Shown one piece after another: positions 41,185-48,890 of a DNA stretch of 48,890 bases. The stretch comes from Planctomycetaceae bacterium. Lineage in GTDB: Bacteria; Planctomycetota; Phycisphaerae; UBA1845; UTPLA1. Every line of letters begins with the position of its first letter. The stretch's first letter is position 1. The translations under genes were made by a program, and so were the position numbers. Under the pieces are notes generated by a model, which saw nothing but the letters and a program-made list of their open reading frames with translations, ran no database searches and was not told the DNA's origin. The stretch covers positions 1 to 48,890 of the forward strand of contig WYBU01000115.1 in the NCBI GenBank assembly GCA_011525745.1, written 5' to 3'.

Positions 41185-43068
41185 ATGAAGTGGCAAGAAC
41201 GATACGCGGACAAGCTGGCGGCGGCCGAGGCCGCGGTGCGCAAGGTGCGCCCGGGCGATCGCGTCTTCATCGGATCGGCCTGCGGCGAGCCTCAGGCGCT
41301 GGTGCGGGCGCTGTGCTCGGCGGGCGCCGGCCTGTCGGACACCGAGCTGATTCACGTGCTGACACTGGGCGTGGCGCCCTACACCGATCCGCGCTACGCG
41401 GCCAACTTCCGGGCCAACGCCTTCTTCATCGGCAACAGCGTGCGCGACGCCGTCAACGACGCGCGGGCCGACTACACGCCGCTGTTCCTGTCGCAGGTGC
41501 CGGCGCTGTTTCACTCGCGGAGAATCGAAATCGACGTGGCCCTGATCATGGTCAGCCCGCCCGACGAGCACGGGTTTTGCAGCCTGGGCGTCTCGGTCGA
41601 CATCACCAAGGCCGCGACCGAGACGGCCCGCATCGTCGCGGCCCAGGTGAATCCGCGCATGCCGCGCACCCTGGGCGATTGCTTCGTGCACGTCGATCAG
41701 ATCACTCATCTCGTCGAGGCCGACGAGCCGCTGCTGGAGTGGCCGGTCACCGACGAGCCGGACGAGGTGACGCAGCGGATCGCCGCGCACATCGCGCGGC
41801 TGGTCCCCGACGGGGCGACGCTGCAACTGGGCATCGGGCGCATTCCCGACGCGGTGCTGTCTCTGCTGACCGGCGAAAACGACCTGGGCATCCACACCGA
41901 GATGCTCTCGGACGGCGTGATGAAACTGGCGCGGGCCGGCGTCATCACCGGCCGGCGCAAGTCGCTGCACCGCGGCAAGATCGTCGCCAGCTTCGCCGCC
42001 GGCAGCGCGGCGTTGTACGAATTCCTCGACAACAATCCGCAGATCGAGATGCACCCGTCGGAATACACGAACGATCCGTTCGTCATCAGCCGCCACGACG
42101 GCATGGTGGCGATCAACGCGGCGCTGGAAATCGACCTGACCGGCCAGGTGTGCGCCGATTCGATCGGGGCGCGCTTCTTCAGCGGCATCGGCGGCCACGC
42201 CGACTTCATCCGCGGCGCGGCGCTGGCAAAGTACGGCAAACCGATCATCGCCCTGCCGAGCATCGCCGAAACGCCGCAGGGCATTCGCTCGCGGATCACA
42301 CCCGTGTTGCAGGAGGGCGCCGGCGTGGTGACGACGCGCGGCGACTGCCATTACGTCGTGACCGAATTCGGCGTCGCGTATCTGCACGGCCGCAACCTGC
42401 GTGAGCGGGCGATGTCGCTGATCAGCATCGCCCATCCCGATTTTCGCTCCGAGCTGCTGCACGCGGCCAAGCGGCGGCGGATCGTCTATGCCAATCAGAT
42501 TCTGCCGGCGCCCATGCGGGCCTATCCGGCCGAGTACGAACTGTCGACCACGCTCAACGACGGCACGCCGGTCTTCCTGCGTCCGATCCGCCCGGACGAC
42601 GAGGCGCTGATCAAGGACATGTTCTACTCGTTCAGCGAGCAGACGATCTATTACCGCTTCCATCACACGGTCAAGGCGATGCCGCACGCAAAGCTCCAGA
42701 TTTTCTGCAACGTCGACTACGAGTCCGAGATGGCGATCGTGGCGGTCGTCGGCGAGGGCGAAAACGAGCAGATCATCGCGGTGGCGCGGTTCATGACCGA
42801 TCCGGCGCGACAGTCGGCCGAGCTGGCGTTCGTGGTGCGCGACGACTGGCAGCGCAAGGGGCTGGGAACGCTGCTTCACAATCAGCTCGTGCGGATCGCC
42901 TACGGCAAGGGCATTCGACGCTACACGGCCGACGTGCTGGTCGAGAACATCGGCATGCTCAAGATATTCCACCGCTGCGGGCTGAACATCGAGACATCGA
43001 CCGAAGGCGACACGGTTCACATCGTCATGACCCAGCCCGACTCGGCGCGAAACGCGGTACACGGTTAG
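41185..43068 (+). CDS. Acetyl-CoA hydrolase/transferase fused to GNAT acetyltransferase
   Basis: This is a 627-residue, two-part protein. Residues 1 to about 455 match the acetyl-CoA hydrolase/CoA-transferase family (GDRVFIGSACGEPQALVRAL, MVSPPDEHGFCSLGVSVD, ATLQLGIGRIPDAVLSLL, then SEYTNDPFVISRHDGMVAIN and FFSGIGGHADFIRGA). From about 470 a GNAT domain follows: RPIRPDDEALIKDMFYSFSE, then AELAFVVRDDWQRKGLGTLL with the acetyl-CoA loop R-K-G-L-G-T. Fused hydrolase-GNAT proteins are known. The first half moves or hydrolyses CoA thioesters, the second acetylates an unknown target. With the ADP-forming synthetase upstream this forms an acetyl-CoA/acetate module. The start at 41185 lies just after repeat sequence. 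Confidence 0.93.
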   Translation: MKWQERYADKLAAAEAAVRKVRPGDRVFIGSACGEPQALVRALCSAGAGLSDTELIHVLTLGVAPYTDPRYAANFRANAFFIGNSVRDAVNDARADYTPLFLSQVPALFHSRRIEIDVALIMVSPPDEHGFCSLGVSVDITKAATETARIVAAQVNPRMPRTLGDCFVHVDQITHLVEADEPLLEWPVTDEPDEVTQRIAAHIARLVPDGATLQLGIGRIPDAVLSLLTGENDLGIHTEMLSDGVMKLARAGVITGRRKSLHRGKIVASFAAGSAALYEFLDNNPQIEMHPSEYTNDPFVISRHDGMVAINAALEIDLTGQVCADSIGARFFSGIGGHADFIRGAALAKYGKPIIALPSIAETPQGIRSRITPVLQEGAGVVTTRGDCHYVVTEFGVAYLHGRNLRERAMSLISIAHPDFRSELLHAAKRRRIVYANQILPAPMRAYPAEYELSTTLNDGTPVFLRPIRPDDEALIKDMFYSFSEQTIYYRFHHTVKAMPHAKLQIFCNVDYESEMAIVAVVGEGENEQIIAVARFMTDPARQSAELAFVVRDDWQRKGLGTLLHNQLVRIAYGKGIRRYTADVLVENIGMLKIFHRCGLNIETSTEGDTVHIVMTQPDSARNAVHG

Positions 43069-43379
43069 ATTTTGTCCAGAAACAGGTGGCGCGCCGTTGC
43101 GGCCCGCGTGGAACGGGCGTCCCGCCCGTCCCCGCGTGGCACGGGCTTGTAGCCCGTGCGAGTCCAAACCCATCAGAGCCGCGCAGCGTAAGCAAGCGGG
43201 ATACGAACGCCCGATCGCAACGCAACCGCCCCGTTGCACGCGGGCGCCTCAATCCTGTCGGCGCGCCCTAGCGGCCCGGGCGGTACCGGCGTGCAGACCG
43301 TGTAGCCTGCACCGCCACCTCCGCGTCCCCCGTCGCTCCCTCACGGTCGCGGTTCGGTTCAGCGTTTGCTGGCGCTCGC
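43069..43379. repeat. Convergent intergenic region with dispersed repeats
   Basis: It holds ACGGGCGtccCGCCCGT at 43113-43129, GCACGGGCTtgtAGCCCGTGC at 43140-43160, and the GAGCCGCGAAGC family at 43176-43202 (forward) and 43372-43396 (reversed). The last overlaps the end of the slipin gene. No gene is seen. Confidence 0.7.
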
Positions 43380-44231
43380 TTACGCTTCGCGGCTCGGATT
43401 GGAGGGCGCTGCGGCGCCGGGCAGCGGCGCGGCGGCGCTGGGCGGCGGCGATGCGGCGCTGGGCGGCGGCGTCAGATAGGGTCGGAACAGTTCGATCGGC
43501 AGCGGCAGCACCGTCGCCGTGTTGTGCTCGCTGGCGATCTCGGCCATCGTCTGAAGGAATCGAAGCTGCAACGCGATCGGCTGCACGGCGATCTTCGCGC
43601 CGGCTTGGACCAGCTTCTCGGCCGCCTGAAGCTCGGCCTCGGCGGCGATGATCTTGGCGCGGCGCTCTCGCTCGGTCTCGGCCTGCTTGGCCATGGCCCG
43701 CTTCATGCTGTCGGGCAGCACCACGTCGCGCACCTCGACGGTGACGACCTTGATGCCCCACGGATCGGTGTGCCGGTCGATGATGTCCTGAAGCGTCTGG
43801 TTCACTTTGTCGCGGTGCGACAGCAGATCGTCCAGCTCGGCCTGGCCCAGCACGCTGCGCAGCGTCGTCTGCGCGATCAGCGACGTGGCCTTGAGAAAGT
43901 TTTCGACCCGCACGACCGCCGCGGCGGAGTCGATGACCCGGAAATAGACAACCGCATCGACCGTGACCGGCACGTTGTCGCGCGTCATCAGCTCCTGCCG
44001 CGCCACGTCGATCGTCACCACGCGCAGATCCATCTTGACCATGCGATCGACGAACGGGATCAGCAGGATCAGTCCCGGCCCCTTCGCCCCGACCAGCTTG
44101 CCCAGTCGAAAGATCACCCCGCGCTCGTACTCGCGCAAAATGCGCACCGCCTGCGGCAACAGCACCGCCGCCAGAATTACAATGACGATGAGCCACGGCA
44201 TCATGGTGAGTGATTTGAGAAATTCTTCCAT
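43380..44231 (-). CDS. Slipin (SPFH/stomatin-like membrane protein)
   Basis: This is a 283-residue protein. A membrane-inserting hydrophobic start (about residues 10-28, MMPWLIVIVILAAVLLPQ) is followed by an SPFH domain: REYERGVIFRLGKLVGAKGP, DLRVVTIDVARQELMTRDNV and YFRVIDSAAAVVRVENF. A helical AEAELQ/ERERR coiled region follows, then a Pro/Ala tail (TPPPSAASPPPSAAAP). Slipins form oligomers in membrane microdomains and are substrates or partners of NfeD proteases. The gene overlaps nfeD by 31 bases, and GGGAG lies 8 nt before its start. The last five codons and the TAA stop come from a dispersed GAGCCGCGAAGCGTAAGC repeat. Confidence 0.94.
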   Translation of the reverse strand: MEEFLKSLTMMPWLIVIVILAAVLLPQAVRILREYERGVIFRLGKLVGAKGPGLILLIPFVDRMVKMDLRVVTIDVARQELMTRDNVPVTVDAVVYFRVIDSAAAVVRVENFLKATSLIAQTTLRSVLGQAELDDLLSHRDKVNQTLQDIIDRHTDPWGIKVVTVEVRDVVLPDSMKRAMAKQAETERERRAKIIAAEAELQAAEKLVQAGAKIAVQPIALQLRFLQTMAEIASEHNTATVLPLPIELFRPYLTPPPSAASPPPSAAAPLPGAAAPSNPSREA

Positions 44232-45532
44232 GGATCGGCTCCCAACTCATCGGTCATCGGCCGCACTGTCAGCGTCAGGCCGCGCCGCTCGACGATCCGC
44301 ACCCGTTCCTGCTCGTCGATAGGCACGTCGCTGACGGCGTTCCACGTCTCGCCCTCGATCAGCAGCTTGCCGCCGCGCGCGTCGATGCGCGTCAGCGCGG
44401 GAACGACCTGCCCGATGAGCGTCTCCGGCCCGGCCCGAACCGGCAGGAACTGCGCCCGCAACCCGGCCCCGACGACGAAGGCGAAGAACGCCCCAGTCAG
44501 CAGAGACGCCGGCGCGATCATCCCCAGCGACAGCCGATAGAACGGCTCGGCCCGGTCGAACAGCATCAGCGATCCCAGGAAAAACGCGATCACGCCGCCG
44601 ACCGTCAGCGCTCCGTGCGTCGGCGTGAACACGTCGGCCACGAACAGCAGCAGCGCCACGCCGATCAGCAGCAGGCCCGCGATGTTGATCGGCAGCACCG
44701 CCGACAGATACAGCACGAGCACCAGGGCGATCACGCCGATGATGCCCGGAAACAGCGCGCCGGGATTGCTTAGCTCGCCAACGATTCCGTATATCGCGAC
44801 GAGCATCAGGATAAACAGCACTTCCGGCCGCCACATGAGCTGAAATGCCTTCTCGCGCGCGGTCATCGGAATCTCGACCAGCCGCGTGTCCGCCGTCGCC
44901 AGCGACTTTCCGCCGACCTCGCGCCCGTTAAGCTGCTTCAACAAGTCGGACATGTCGGCGGCCAGCAGGTCGATGACGCCGAGTTCCTTCGCCTCTTCGG
45001 CCGTGATCGACACGCTGTCGCGCACCGCGGACCTGGCCCATGAGACGTTTCGGCCGCGCCGCGCGGCGATGCTCTCAATGAAACTGATCGAGTAGTTGGC
45101 CACTTTCTGCTTCATCGTTTCATCCGGCTGCTCGCCGCCCCCGCCGCCGCCGATCGACACCGGATGGGCCGCGCCGATCGTGGTCGTCGGCGCCATCGCG
45201 GCCACGTCGGCGGCCAGCGTGATGAAGCAGCCGGCGCTGGTCGCCGAAGCGCCGCCGGGCGCGACGTAAACAACGACGGGCAGCTCGGCGGCCAGCAGCA
45301 GTTGGACGATGGTCTTGGTGGAATCGAGCAGGCCGCCGGGCGTGTCGAGCCGAATCACGAGGCACTGCGCGTTCTGTTCGGCGGCTTCGGTCAGGGCGCG
45401 CGAAATGTAGCCGGAAGTGGCCGGGCCGATGGCGCCATCGACGCTGATGTGGCAGACGGTCTGAGCCGACGCCGGCGCGCTCCACGCGGCGCACAAGACG
45501 ACGAACGCTGCTCCCAGCCTGCGTCGCATCAT
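44201..45532 (-). CDS. NfeD membrane-bound serine protease
   Basis: This is a 443-residue protein. A signal peptide (to about residue 23, WSAPASAQ) leads to a ClpP-class protease domain with the nucleophile Ser99 in GGASATSAGCFI, DTPGG before it, and lysine candidates K140/K142 in DETMKQKVANYS (Ser-Lys dyad). Next come four or five membrane helices (VLFILMLVAIYGIVGELSNP and on) and a C-terminal OB-fold NfeD domain (GGKLLIEGETWNAVSDVPID). Such proteases cleave the C-terminus of the partner stomatin/slipin. The slipin gene starts before the nfeD stop, so both are translated as a pair. Confidence 0.94.
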   Translation of the reverse strand: MMRRRLGAAFVVLCAAWSAPASAQTVCHISVDGAIGPATSGYISRALTEAAEQNAQCLVIRLDTPGGLLDSTKTIVQLLLAAELPVVVYVAPGGASATSAGCFITLAADVAAMAPTTTIGAAHPVSIGGGGGGEQPDETMKQKVANYSISFIESIAARRGRNVSWARSAVRDSVSITAEEAKELGVIDLLAADMSDLLKQLNGREVGGKSLATADTRLVEIPMTAREKAFQLMWRPEVLFILMLVAIYGIVGELSNPGALFPGIIGVIALVLVLYLSAVLPINIAGLLLIGVALLLFVADVFTPTHGALTVGGVIAFFLGSLMLFDRAEPFYRLSLGMIAPASLLTGAFFAFVVGAGLRAQFLPVRAGPETLIGQVVPALTRIDARGGKLLIEGETWNAVSDVPIDEQERVRIVERRGLTLTVRPMTDELGADPWKNFSNHSP

Positions 45533-45717
45533 GATTGCCCGCGCCTCCCGGAAACGGTTCGGTTCGCTGTCCTGAAGCGAACGGCACCGGGCCGACGAAG
45601 AATGCCGACACGAAAGTATAGCTTGGGGGCCGGGCGCAGTTCCCGAAAATCATTCGGATTTCGTCGCCCCGCACGCCGGGCTTGACCCCGCTGCCGCCGC
45701 GCGTCACGCTTCGTTTC

Positions 45718-46275
45718 ATGTGCCGCCCCGACGCCTGGAATCTCGTCTGCGAATTCGTGCAGTCTGACTCGCTCCGCAAGCACATGCTGGCGGTCGAGGC
45801 GGCCATGCGCCGCTATGCGCGACGGCTTGGCGAGGACGAGGAACTCTGGGGCGTCGTCGGCCTCGTTCACGACTTCGATTACGAACTCTGGCCCGAACCG
45901 CCCGACCACACGCGGCAGGGCGCGGCCATCCTGCGGCAGCGCGGCGTGGACGAAGAGATCATCGGCGCAATGCTTTCGCACGCACCGTGGAACCGCGACG
46001 AGTATCCGCTCGATCGCCCACTGCGCCGCACGCTGTCGGCCTGTGATGAACTGTGCGGCTTTCTGACGGCCTGCGCGCTGATCCGCCCCACGCGCCTTGT
46101 GGGGCTGACGGCCTCGAGCGTGCGCAAAAAGCTGAAGACGCCGTCGTTTGCGGCGAACGTGTCGCGGCAGGACGTGTACGACGCCGCGGAATGGGTCGGA
46201 CGCCCGCTGGAGGAGCACATCGAGGAGTGCATCGCCGCGCTGGCGGACGTCGCTACGGATCTCGGTTTGGCCTGA
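45718..46275 (+). CDS. HD-domain hydrolase
   Basis: This is a 185-residue metal-dependent phosphohydrolase-like protein of the HD superfamily: H22 in RKHMLAVEAAMR, the H51-D52 doublet in LVHDFDYELWPE, a further histidine in LSHAPWNRDEYP, and an aspartate in SACDELCGFLTA. The size and the KHMLAVE...HDFDYE pattern match small predicted HD proteins of unknown substrate. A TTG at 45682 could extend it by 12 residues, but the ATG at 45718 fits the usual distance to the first histidine. It is divergent from nfeD with 185 bases between them. The Maf gene follows on the same strand. Confidence 0.88.
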   Translation: MCRPDAWNLVCEFVQSDSLRKHMLAVEAAMRRYARRLGEDEELWGVVGLVHDFDYELWPEPPDHTRQGAAILRQRGVDEEIIGAMLSHAPWNRDEYPLDRPLRRTLSACDELCGFLTACALIRPTRLVGLTASSVRKKLKTPSFAANVSRQDVYDAAEWVGRPLEEHIEECIAALADVATDLGLA

Positions 46276-46484
46276 TCGCGGGCGGCGACATTTGATCGGC
46301 TGCCGCGCCGCTTGCCGGAAATGCTCCGGTCGGATAAGCTTCGTCGCGACCGAACGTTAGATGCGGATGTGCGGCACATCGCCCACGATTCGCCGCCCCC
46401 GAGTCGCCGCGGAATGCGCGCATTTCTGCACCCTCCGCACGTTCGGCCCGTATGATGTGCATGGGTCGGTTCGGAACCGTAGTC

Positions 46485-47111
46485 ATGTCCAATGCCACGC
46501 TTCAACCCGAAACCGCGCCGCTGCGCCTTCAACCCGAACCGCTGGTGCTGGCTTCCGGCAGTCCGCGCCGTCGCGAACTGATGCAGTCGGCGGGCTACCG
46601 CTTTGAAGTGCGCGCGCCCCTGCTCAACGAGCCGAACGAAGTGGCGGCGCATCTGCCGCCGGCGCCCCACGCCGAAGCGCTGGCATACTTCAAGGCATGC
46701 AGCGTCGCCGACGCCGTGCCCGATTCGGTCGTGCTCGGCGCCGACACCATCGTGGAACTCGACGGCCGCACCATCGGACAGCCTCGCGATCGCGACGATG
46801 CGCGGCGCATCCTGTCGCTCATCTCGGGCAACGTTCACCGCGTGATCACCGGCGTGGCGCTGCTCAAGGCCGACCACGGCCGGCGGTTGATTCAACACGA
46901 CGTAACGGTGCTGCGCATGCGCCCGATGTCGCAGGAGGAAATGACGGCATATCTCGACGGCGGCGAGTGGCAGGGCAAAGCGGGCGCGTATGCCATTCAG
47001 GAATCGGGCGACCGCTTCGTGGAAGTGCTTCAGGGCAGTCTCAGCAACGTCGTCGGCCTGCCGATGGAACTGCTGGAGCGCATGATACAGGCCTGGATGC
47101 ACGGACGTTGA
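46485..47111 (+). CDS. maf: Maf nucleotide pyrophosphatase
   Basis: This is a 208-residue protein. Motifs: LVLASGSPRRRELMQSAGY, VVLGADTIVELDGRTIGQPR with the catalytic Asp, SGNVHRVITGVAL, and GAYAIQESGDRFVE. The family hydrolyses non-canonical or regular nucleoside triphosphates such as dTTP, UTP and modified bases, and is linked to arrest of septum formation. The conserved G-S-P-R-R starts 23 residues in, after a loose Pro-rich leader. ATGs at 46452, 46461 and 46485 are possible; TATGAT at 46451-46456 would suit a start at 46461 or 46485. The 200 bases upstream show no gene. Confidence 0.93.
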   Translation: MSNATLQPETAPLRLQPEPLVLASGSPRRRELMQSAGYRFEVRAPLLNEPNEVAAHLPPAPHAEALAYFKACSVADAVPDSVVLGADTIVELDGRTIGQPRDRDDARRILSLISGNVHRVITGVALLKADHGRRLIQHDVTVLRMRPMSQEEMTAYLDGGEWQGKAGAYAIQESGDRFVEVLQGSLSNVVGLPMELLERMIQAWMHGR

Positions 47112-47205
47112 CCGTCACCGTGCCGCCTGCAAAAGCGACACGGGGCCGTGCGCCGAGGCGCAGCGGGCGCCGGCACACGGACCCCGTCAGACAGACCCCC
47201 ACGCA

Positions 47206-47703
47206 TCACCTGGACGCGACCTTGACCGGAATGCGCTTGGGCGCCGCGCCGGGAACCTTGGCCAGGCGGATGGTCACCACGCCGTTGGCGTGCTCGGCCG
47301 AGACCTTCTCGGGATCGACGTCGACCGGCAGGCGAATGACCCGCTGGAAAGTGCCGAAGCGGCGCTCGCCGTGATAGTAATTATCTCCCTTGCGCTCGGT
47401 CATCTCCTTCTTTTCGCCGCGCAGCGTCAAGACGTTCTCCGTAAGCTGGATGTCCAGGTCTTTCGGGTCCACGCCCGGAATCTCAGCCCGCACGGTGATC
47501 TCCTGCTCGCTCTCGGCCACGTCGATCGACGGCGCCCATTCGCCGAGCGGAGTGAAAAACGCGTCCATTGAGCCGAACGGATCGGTGAAGAACCGATCGA
47601 ACAGCCGATCGATCTCGCTCCGCAGGCGGCCCAGCGGGTACGCATCCGCCGGCTCCCGCGCGGCCAGTTCGTTGCGCTTGTTGCGCCAAGGAATCAACGA
47701 CAT
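47206..47703 (-). CDS. Small heat-shock protein Hsp20 (first of three)
   Basis: This is a 165-residue alpha-crystallin-domain chaperone. The N-terminal part is rich in Phe and Arg (GRLRSEIDRLFDRFFTDPFG). The crystallin domain runs from about WAPSIDVAESEQEITVRAEI to NGVVTIRLAK, with the conserved A-x-x-x-N-G-V-V-T-I strand, and the C-terminal I-P-V (RIPVKV) matches the I-x-I/V oligomerisation tag. The ribosome-binding site is the strongest in the window (AAAGGAGGTGA, 47706-47716), which fixes the start and predicts high translation. It is the last gene of a minus-strand run of three Hsp20 genes. Confidence 0.95.
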   Translation of the reverse strand: MSLIPWRNKRNELAAREPADAYPLGRLRSEIDRLFDRFFTDPFGSMDAFFTPLGEWAPSIDVAESEQEITVRAEIPGVDPKDLDIQLTENVLTLRGEKKEMTERKGDNYYHGERRFGTFQRVIRLPVDVDPEKVSAEHANGVVTIRLAKVPGAAPKRIPVKVASR

Positions 47704-47743
47704 GATCGTCACCTCCTTTCGCATCACACGAATGTCCGTCTGC

Positions 47744-48148
47744 CTATCCGCCCGGCTTGACCGCGATCGTGCGCGGCCGGGCGGACTCGGCCTTGGGCAG
47801 CCGCAGCGTCAGAACGCCGTTGGCGCATTCAGCCGTGATGCGGCCGGCGTCGATGATCTCACTGACTTCGAAGCTGCGATGGAAATCGCCGACGCCGTAT
47901 TCCCGCAGCAGAAAACGTGTTTCGTCGTCCTGGCGCGGGCGGACCCGCCCGTGTATTTCCAGTGTGCCGTTCTCGAAGCGAACGTCGATGTCCTCGGCGG
48001 CGACGCCGGGCATGTCGGCCAGCACGAGCAGTTCGTCCGCACGCTCGATGATGTCGACGTTCGGGCAATAAACGCGGCCCGTTCGAGTCCGCTCGGCGTT
48101 GGCCGCCTCGCGACGCGGCCGTTTCTCAACCGTAGTTTCGGTGCTCAT
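47744..48148 (-). CDS. Small heat-shock protein Hsp20 (second of three)
   Basis: This 134-residue protein is shorter than its neighbours, with a charged N-terminal arm (STETTVEKRPRREAANAERT). The crystallin domain runs from about PNVDIIERADELLVLADMPG to CANGVLTLRLPKA, and the end is I-A-V. The G-x-L strand (GTLEIHGRV) is complete. GGGAGA lies a few bases before the ATG. Divergence from the flanking paralogues, especially in the arm, suggests partners in a mixed oligomer rather than recent copies. It is 40 bp from the 47206 gene and 58 bp from the 48207 gene. Confidence 0.93.
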   Translation of the reverse strand: MSTETTVEKRPRREAANAERTRTGRVYCPNVDIIERADELLVLADMPGVAAEDIDVRFENGTLEIHGRVRPRQDDETRFLLREYGVGDFHRSFEVSEIIDAGRITAECANGVLTLRLPKAESARPRTIAVKPGG

Positions 48149-48206
48149 GGTGAGTCTCCCGTGATGTCTGGTCGTACCCTTGCAGCGAGAATCCGACGCC
48201 GCCGCG

Positions 48207-48656
48207 TCACGCGCCTTTCACCACGATCTTGCGCGCCCGCGCCTGCTCGGACTTGGGCACGCGAATCGTCAGCACGCCGTCGCGCAGGTTTGCCTCCACC
48301 TTGTCGACGTCGACCGCATACGGCAGGCGCAGCACGCGGCTGAACGCGCCGACGCCGCGCTCGCGCCGGTGATACGTCACGTTCGCGTTCTGCGTCTCGC
48401 GGCGCTCGCCCTTGAGCGTCAGCTCGTCGCCGGTCACGACCACTTCGATGTCGTCCATCTTCAGTCCCGGCATTTCGGCCTCGACGAACAGCGCGTCGCC
48501 GTCCTCCCAGACGTTCATGGCCGGAAACGCCGCGCCGCCGCCCATCCCGAAGGGATCGAGCCGCAGCGTCCCGTCGAAAGCGTCCTGAAACAGCCGGTCC
48601 ATCTCGTTCCGCAACCGGCTCACAGACAACGGACCTGTCAAACCTCGAATGAACAT
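48207..48656 (-). CDS. Small heat-shock protein Hsp20 (third, promoter-proximal)
   Basis: This 149-residue protein begins MFIRGLTGPLSVSRLRNEMD; this Hsp20 N-terminal arm also has RLFQDAFDGTL. The crystallin domain runs from MNVWEDGDALFVEAEMPGLK to LRDGVLTIRVPKSE and the end reads KIVVKGA. GAGGAGGA about 6 nt upstream gives strong translation. It is the first gene of the three if they are cotranscribed, so the heat-shock control should be in 48657-48890. I see no CIRCE inverted repeat there and no clear sigma-32-type promoter. Confidence 0.95.
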   Translation of the reverse strand: MFIRGLTGPLSVSRLRNEMDRLFQDAFDGTLRLDPFGMGGGAAFPAMNVWEDGDALFVEAEMPGLKMDDIEVVVTGDELTLKGERRETQNANVTYHRRERGVGAFSRVLRLPYAVDVDKVEANLRDGVLTIRVPKSEQARARKIVVKGA

Positions 48657-48890
48657 GTGGGTTCCTCCTCGTTGTTACACGGCCGGCCGCTTTACCGGCG
48701 GCGCCGACCCGCGCCGGGCAGAAAAGCAAAGCCCGTGCCAGCGGCCACGATTGATGCGGACTTTGCGCAGACGCTTGTTCTTTCCGCATTTACGGCAATT
48801 CCGCGGCCGCGCGGCAACCCGTCGCTGTCACTTCGGCGCTGTCGATCTGGCAGGTGGCAGGGCGGATAGCGGCGACGCCCGCGAATCAGA

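Noticed and set aside
41170..43239. 689-codon open frame on the minus strand
   Set aside because: Complete antisense shadow of the acetyl-CoA hydrolase-GNAT gene, Arg/His-rich without motifs.

Overview
The window is a GC-rich stretch of bacterial chromosome made of ordinary, mostly single or paired genes on both strands. I see no phage, integrase, transposase or CRISPR array. Several things suggest a planctomycete-like organism, possibly of the Phycisphaerae: a meso-diaminopimelate-type MurE; membrane proteins carrying C-x2-C-G-Y-D-L type zinc ribbons; a large von Willebrand factor A membrane protein; a membrane spermidine-synthase-like protein fused to TPRs; an SUI1/eIF1-like protein; and intergenic spaces full of short palindromic repeats. 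This assignment is inference; no rRNA or other decisive marker is present.

Layout. 1-103 is the start of a secreted protein running leftwards out of the window, behind a long leader with a near-consensus promoter. 868-7817 (+) holds cinA, the spermidine-synthase-like/TPR protein, murE and an exported repeat protein. 8118-10936 (-) is a small sugar-modification group: methyltransferase, WbqC-like protein and a nucleotide-sugar dehydratase/epimerase. 11395-15190 (-) holds a zinc-ribbon protein, a probable lipoprotein, a 56-residue membrane protein, a gene remnant and a nuoD without other nuo genes. 15434-24558 (+) holds a gene broken by an amber codon, a small unknown gene, a MacA-like adaptor and MacB-like ATPase without a permease, a large VWA protein, a GT-C-type glycosyltransferase and a small exported protein. 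24643-25786 (+) is the lexA locus, with a duplicated start region and an extra upstream reading frame. 26300-27690 (-) is aroK plus a metallophosphoesterase, divergent from an SUI1-like gene; aroA and tRNA-Arg(TCG) follow on the minus strand. 30356-36468 (-) runs from alaS through a membrane zinc-ribbon protein, a 63-residue zinc-ribbon protein and a thioredoxin-fold-like exported protein. 38450-43068 (+) holds an ADP-forming acyl-CoA synthetase and an acetyl-CoA hydrolase/transferase-GNAT fusion. 43380-45532 (-) is a slipin-NfeD pair. 45718-47111 (+) holds an HD-domain protein and Maf. 47206-48656 (-) is a run of three Hsp20 genes.

Functional links. nfeD-slipin and aroK-phosphoesterase are overlapping pairs, and the 63-residue zinc-ribbon gene overlaps the thioredoxin-like gene by an ATGA. 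The two acyl-CoA genes plausibly interconvert acetyl-CoA and acetate, with a GNAT domain that may add acetyl-CoA-dependent modification. aroK and aroA lie within 3.5 kb of each other but are separated by two divergent or unrelated genes.

Points most worth a second look: the lexA start-region duplication exactly 400 bp apart, and the structured RNA/terminator-like element after lexA; a set of seven genes whose -10-like hexamer lies 6-9 nt before the start codon, suggesting leaderless mRNAs; the 7-unit palindromic tandem array upstream of alaS and a repeat-derived insertion inside alaS; and dispersed repeat families, one of which supplies the stop codon of the slipin gene.
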